Shown one piece after another: positions 4,588-8,544 of a DNA stretch of 8,544 bases (its first letter is position 1; each line of letters opens with the position of its first letter). The notes beneath the pieces are model-generated. The model saw only the letters and a list, made by a program, of their open reading frames with translations. It was not told where the DNA came from and ran no database searches. The position numbers were made by a program, and so were the translations under genes. Location of the stretch: NCBI GenBank assembly GCA_022572905.1, contig JACZUZ010000054.1, forward strand, positions 1 through 8,544, in the 5' to 3' direction. This DNA is from Candidatus Zixiibacteriota bacterium. GTDB taxonomy: Bacteria > Zixibacteria > MSB-5A5 > GN15 > JACZUZ01.

Positions 4588-7437
4588 ATGAAGACGATAG
4601 CGAAAACAATTTCCCCGTTACTCAATCGACTGGCGCTGAAATGTCGGCCATTCATGGCGCTCGCGTTTCTTAGTCTGGCTATGCTAGTGGCGTCGCCCGG
4701 TTTGGCTCACGCTCAATTTTATTTTGGTCAAAACAAGGTTCAGTACACGCATTTCAAATGGCATGTAATGACCACCGACCGATTCAAAATCTACTACTAC
4801 GAGGAGGAAGAATTTCTAGCCTCTGTCGCCGCCAGGATCGCCGAAGACAGCTATGATATTCTGGCGCGCAAGTTCAATCATGAGATTCACAATAAGATAC
4901 CACTGGTTATTTACAGCTCGCATATTTATTTCACGCAGACGAACACAATCACCGGACTTATCTCCGAGTCCACGGCCGGTTTTACAGAGTTTCTAAAAGG
5001 CCGCATGGTTGTCCCATTCACTGGATCGTATTATGACTTTGATCATGTTATTCGACATGAGCTGACGCATGTATTCACGCTTTCGAAGTTGGCCAGAGTA
5101 AGCAAGAAACGCAGAAATCTCATCTCGCATCGTCCCCCGTTGTGGTTTATCGAAGGCCTCGCTGAATTCTGGTCTACAAAATGGAACAGCCAGGGTGAAA
5201 TGATGGTGCGGGACATGGTGATAAGTGGCAGACTCCTGAGTATACCCCAGTTCTATCGGATAAAAGGAACATTTATGATGTACAAACTCGGGCAATCCGT
5301 ATGTCAGTTTATTCATGATGAATACGGTCCCGAGAAACTGACAATGATTCTTGAAAACTGGTGGAAAGCGAAAACTTTCGAAGGCGTTGTCGAGCTAACA
5401 TTGGGTGAGTCACTTGCGCAAGTTTCTAAAAAATGGGAATACTCGCTAAGGAAAAAGAGCCTGCCGTTGTATGGAGATAGAGGTTTGCCCGATGAAGAAT
5501 CACGTCAGCTTACCAGTGACGGTGTTGCTGTGCGCGGTGTACCGGTTCGATTCGACGACGGAACCGGCGAGCGCGAATGGATCGTATATAAGGCCAATAA
5601 GCTTGGCTACGCCGGTTTGTATCTAATGGACGCCCGGGGCGAAAAGCACGGAAGCAAGACGCTAGTAAAGGGAGGGCGCTCCGCCGACTTCGAATCACTG
5701 CACTTTCTGGCGAGCGGACTCGATGCTAACGAACAGGGAATGGTGGCTTTCAGCGCAAAGAGCGGTGGCGCCGACGCGCTGTTTATGTATGATCTAAGTA
5801 AAGGCAAAGTTACTAAAAAATATCGATTTGATGAAATTGCATCAATATCATCGCCGCGCTTCTCGCCTGACGGCCAGAGTGTTGTTTTTTCCGGATCAGC
5901 GATTTCGGGGGCGCTCGATCTATATCTTCTGTCGCTAACTACAGCCACTCTCAAACGTCTCACCAACGACTTCTACGCTGACCTTGATCCCGCGTATTCG
6001 GTGAGTGGCGACTCAATTTATTTTGCGTCCGACCGCGGATCATGGGGCGATGATGGTTCACGTGATATTTATGTCTTGAGTCTTGAGACTAGTCAAATTA
6101 GCCAGCTAACCAGCGATCGTTATATCAACAGCTCTCCGGAGGTGTCAGATAGCGGCGTTTATTTTGTTTCCAATCGCGACGGAGTAAGCAACATATATTT
6201 TATCGACAATTCGGATTCGGTTAAACAAATTACACGTCTCCTGACCGGAGCGTTTAACCCGCGTCTAACTACAGATGGCTCCGAGTTGGTTTACACCGGA
6301 TACCAGGACTCGCGTTTTCATCTTTATAACTGGACCGACACGACCAGCGCTGCGAACCTCGAATTCAGCGAGTTTGTAACCGAACCACGAGCAAATGGAG
6401 CCTGGAGACCGGCGTTGCTTAGCGCAAACACCGAAAAATCAACCGCGCCTTATAACAATGATTACTCGCTCGACATAGCCCAATCGGTAGCGTCCTATGA
6501 TCCCGTTTTTGGAACTCTGGGTGGGGTTCAAATTTTGGTAAGTGACATGCTTGGTGACAATCTTTTCTACGGCATAATATCCAATACGGCCAGAACCAAG
6601 AATGATTTTGTCAAGAGCTTCAATGGCGGGATTAATTATCTGAATCTTGAGCGGCGAGTGAATTGGGGAGTGGGAGCATTTCATCTTTTTAATGAATATC
6701 GAAATGATGTCGATGGAATATTCTTTGAGAGGCAGGTTGGAGTTTACGGCCAGATAAGTTATCCGCTCTCAAAGTTCAAGCGCATTGAAACATCTCTTTA
6801 TCTTCGATACAATGACAAAGATCTGTTCTTACGCGAAATTAGGCGAAAAGGAATGCTGGCAAGTAATTTCGTGAGTTTCATTTTTGATAATTCTTTGTGG
6901 GAGCCAACTGGACCTATTGACGGTCGCCGGATTAATCTTACGCTTGGCCTGACAACTTCACTCTCAGACGGTAAAGTCTATAACAGTCTGGCGCTGGTGG
7001 ATATTCGCAACTACAAGCGCTTGGGAAAACGAAGCGCTTTCGCTACCAGGCTGTATGGATTCACATCGCACGGACTGGAGCCCCGACGCACTTATCATGG
7101 CGGAAGCTGGTCCTTCCGTGGTTTCAGTCGACGGGAATGGTATGTTCCGAACATATTGTTTATGTCGAATGAACTACGCTTCCCGCTAATCGACCGGTTA
7201 CTTGTTGGCTCGCCTATTGGCGGTCTCGGGTTCCGTTCGATTCGTGGCGCCCTGTTCTATGATACCGGAGCGGCGTGGGAGGACGATTTCGACGGATTCG
7301 TTGGATCGTTTGGAGCGGGATTACGATTGGCGCTATTGGGATTGATTACATTTCGCTTCGATTATTCATATACGCATGACTATAAGACCATTCGGCCCCA
7401 GCCGGATTTTGACTTTTTCTTCGGCTGGAATTTTTGA
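4588..7437 (+). CDS. Outer-membrane fusion: gluzincin metallopeptidase, TolB-like propeller, Omp85 barrel
   Basis: A 949-residue protein. Residues 1-42 form a signal peptide with a long basic n-region (K2, K6, R14, K18, R20), a hydrophobic core and AHA-42. Residues 43-295 are a zinc-metallopeptidase domain of the peptidase-MA/gluzincin type: HELTH (157-161; ligands H157 and H161, catalytic E158) and WFIEGLAEFW (186-195), where E189 is the likely third ligand. Residues 305-585 give about six beta-propeller blades of TolB/PD40 type, e.g. SSPRFSPDGQSVVFSG (421-436), LDPAYSVSGDSIYFASDRG (466-484), SSPEVSDSGVYFVSNRDG (515-532). Residues 635-949 form an Omp85/BamA-like barrel with an FRGF motif (843-846, matching the BamA VRGF loop), NELRFPL (861-867), LFYDTGAAW (889-897) and a terminal Phe. 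No POTRA domain is present. A stop at 4573-4575 limits the start; there is no Shine-Dalgarno, but the basic n-region favours 4588 over M23. The zincin and propeller are expected to be periplasmic. Substrate is unknown. Confidence 0.9.
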   Translation: MKTIAKTISPLLNRLALKCRPFMALAFLSLAMLVASPGLAHAQFYFGQNKVQYTHFKWHVMTTDRFKIYYYEEEEFLASVAARIAEDSYDILARKFNHEIHNKIPLVIYSSHIYFTQTNTITGLISESTAGFTEFLKGRMVVPFTGSYYDFDHVIRHELTHVFTLSKLARVSKKRRNLISHRPPLWFIEGLAEFWSTKWNSQGEMMVRDMVISGRLLSIPQFYRIKGTFMMYKLGQSVCQFIHDEYGPEKLTMILENWWKAKTFEGVVELTLGESLAQVSKKWEYSLRKKSLPLYGDRGLPDEESRQLTSDGVAVRGVPVRFDDGTGEREWIVYKANKLGYAGLYLMDARGEKHGSKTLVKGGRSADFESLHFLASGLDANEQGMVAFSAKSGGADALFMYDLSKGKVTKKYRFDEIASISSPRFSPDGQSVVFSGSAISGALDLYLLSLTTATLKRLTNDFYADLDPAYSVSGDSIYFASDRGSWGDDGSRDIYVLSLETSQISQLTSDRYINSSPEVSDSGVYFVSNRDGVSNIYFIDNSDSVKQITRLLTGAFNPRLTTDGSELVYTGYQDSRFHLYNWTDTTSAANLEFSEFVTEPRANGAWRPALLSANTEKSTAPYNNDYSLDIAQSVASYDPVFGTLGGVQILVSDMLGDNLFYGIISNTARTKNDFVKSFNGGINYLNLERRVNWGVGAFHLFNEYRNDVDGIFFERQVGVYGQISYPLSKFKRIETSLYLRYNDKDLFLREIRRKGMLASNFVSFIFDNSLWEPTGPIDGRRINLTLGLTTSLSDGKVYNSLALVDIRNYKRLGKRSAFATRLYGFTSHGLEPRRTYHGGSWSFRGFSRREWYVPNILFMSNELRFPLIDRLLVGSPIGGLGFRSIRGALFYDTGAAWEDDFDGFVGSFGAGLRLALLGLITFRFDYSYTHDYKTIRPQPDFDFFFGWNF

Positions 7438-7445
7438 TTGTTTAT

Positions 7446-8544
7446 ATGCAAGAGACATTGTCAAAATTATCTCAAAATGGTTTTGCCAGAACGCTGCTAA
7501 TATGCTTTGGAGTGGTTCTTTATCTGTGCGCATGTTCCAAGCCGTCTTTTGAACTAAATAACGAGATTTCTCAGTGGCCTTTTGCCCGTAAGAATATTGC
7601 AGGGAACACCGCAATTCAAAATGCGAGCTTTGATGGCAAACTTGACATTGTCTGGGAGCGCGGTATTGGCGAACACCCGCAGGGACCGCTAACGCTATCC
7701 AGAGGCGCGCTGCTCTATGCGGGATCGAAAAAACGCGTGTTCCTTATTGATCCTTCCAGCGGCAATACGATTAAGAAAATAAAGGGCAAAAGCCCTCCCC
7801 AGACTGGAGGGGTGATAATTGACTCGCTTTTCTATCGGGCGTCCGCGCCTCCGTATAACCGCGTGGAATGTATTCGCGTCGTTGACTGGAAAAGGGTTTG
7901 GCGGGGGTTGATATTCGATATCAGCGCACCGCTGGTTTTCAAGGATGAAAAAATGTTTCTGTGTGGCGGCGACGGAATTTTCTATTGTCTGAATCGCTTC
8001 TCAGGAGATCTAATCTGGGAATATGAAACTAATTCCAAGTTATCATCCGCTCCCGTAATAAGCGTCTCGGATACAGGCGCCGGGGGGATTGTAATCCTTG
8101 CCGCAAATGACGGCAACTTGATTTCGCTTAATTACGAGACTGGTGAGCACAGAAAAACAATTTGGATAGATACCGCTATCCTGGCCTCGCCCGTAGTAGA
8201 TGTTGAGGGCGGTTATGTCTATTTATCGACTTATTCGGGTTTATGTAAGCGCATCAGCCTTGATGAATTAACTGGCCTGGCCTCAGCCCCCGATTCCTCT
8301 GTCGTTCTCGTGGACTCAGCGGCGTCCCACGATGCAATAGACTATAAAATGGACTATCGGATGGTTGCAGGGAGCTGGTCGTCACCTGTGGTCGGCGGGG
8401 GGCGTGTCGTCTTCTGTGATATTGCAGGAGGTGTTTACGCGTTCGATGAGGCTTCTCTTGATGCCCCACTCTGGAAAGCGAATTTGGGTGGTACATTAAT
8501 ATCGTCTCCGATAATCGTCGGCGAGATGGTCATTTTGGGGACGC
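7446..8544 (+). CDS. BamB-like PQQ-repeat beta-propeller lipoprotein, C-terminus missing (cut by window edge)
   Basis: The frame is open from ATG 7446 to the window end (366 residues, no stop). Residues 1-29 are a signal peptide (K7, R15, then TLLICFGVVLYL) with lipobox L27-C28-A29 and acylated C30. From about residue 65 it shows PQQ/BamB-type propeller repeats: a blade core of the form GGDGIFYCLNRFSGDLIWEY (174-193), then SSAPVIS (200-206), NDGNLISLNYETGEH (221-235), ASPVVDVEGGYVYLSTYSG (247-265), SSPVVGGGRVVFCDIAGGVY (312-331), SSPIIVGEMVILG (353-365). BamB has about 390 residues, so little may be missing. It starts 8 bases after the zincin-Omp85 stop without a clear ribosome binding site, suggesting co-transcription and translational coupling. 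BamB binds BamA in the BAM complex, so partnership with the preceding barrel is a natural inference; a general PQQ-repeat lipoprotein is the alternative. Confidence 0.85.
   Translation, partial: MQETLSKLSQNGFARTLLICFGVVLYLCACSKPSFELNNEISQWPFARKNIAGNTAIQNASFDGKLDIVWERGIGEHPQGPLTLSRGALLYAGSKKRVFLIDPSSGNTIKKIKGKSPPQTGGVIIDSLFYRASAPPYNRVECIRVVDWKRVWRGLIFDISAPLVFKDEKMFLCGGDGIFYCLNRFSGDLIWEYETNSKLSSAPVISVSDTGAGGIVILAANDGNLISLNYETGEHRKTIWIDTAILASPVVDVEGGYVYLSTYSGLCKRISLDELTGLASAPDSSVVLVDSAASHDAIDYKMDYRMVAGSWSSPVVGGGRVVFCDIAGGVYAFDEASLDAPLWKANLGGTLISSPIIVGEMVILGT

Noticed and set aside
5607..5966. 119-codon antisense frame inside the propeller region
   Set aside because: Shadow frame opposite clear propeller blades; no motif or start signal.

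Overview
The window looks like chromosomal DNA of a diderm (Gram-negative) bacterium and is devoted to the cell envelope. The evidence is two lipoproteins, two secreted outer-membrane beta-barrel proteins, a heptosyltransferase domain of the LPS inner-core type, and an undecaprenyl-diphosphatase. The large zincin / TolB-propeller / Omp85 protein belongs to a type I associate with uncultivated or FCB-like lineages (Zixibacteria, Gemmatimonadota, KSB1 and similar). That taxonomic guess rests on protein style only and is weak. I see no phage, transposase, CRISPR, tRNA or rRNA.

Layout. (1) Positions 1-242, minus strand: the N-terminal part of a lipoprotein with an Ig-like fold, cut by the window edge. 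(2) Positions 243-980: a 738-base divergent intergenic region with two diverged copies of a REPIN-like palindromic element (466-561 and 641-779), a separate perfect hairpin between them, and an 11-bp inverted repeat (828-838/918-928). (3) 981-1685, plus strand: a secreted beta-barrel protein of unknown function, followed by a strong intrinsic terminator with a TTCG loop at 1782-1812. (4) 1851-2630: uppP (bacA). (5) 2706-4331: a fusion of a GT9 heptosyltransferase with a GmhB-like HAD phosphatase whose zinc-binding cysteines and histidine are all replaced. (6) 4332-4587: a spacer with nothing convincing except a TATAAT directly before the next start. (7) 4588-7437: a 949-residue protein with signal peptide, HExxH gluzincin domain, six-bladed TolB-like propeller and Omp85/BamA-like barrel, without POTRA domains. 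(8) 7446 to the right edge: a BamB-like PQQ-repeat propeller lipoprotein, 8 nt downstream and running out of the window.

How the genes may work together. UppP recycles the undecaprenyl carrier used for peptidoglycan and O-antigen, and the GT9-GmhB fusion would act in heptose addition to LPS core. The zincin-propeller-Omp85 protein and its BamB-like neighbour form a probable co-transcribed pair acting at the outer membrane. In the classical BAM complex a separate BamB propeller binds the POTRA domains of BamA. Here the barrel carries its own propeller and protease, and a second propeller lipoprotein is encoded next to it. This pair is the most interesting item in the window; its architecture is readable from sequence, but its function is not established by it.
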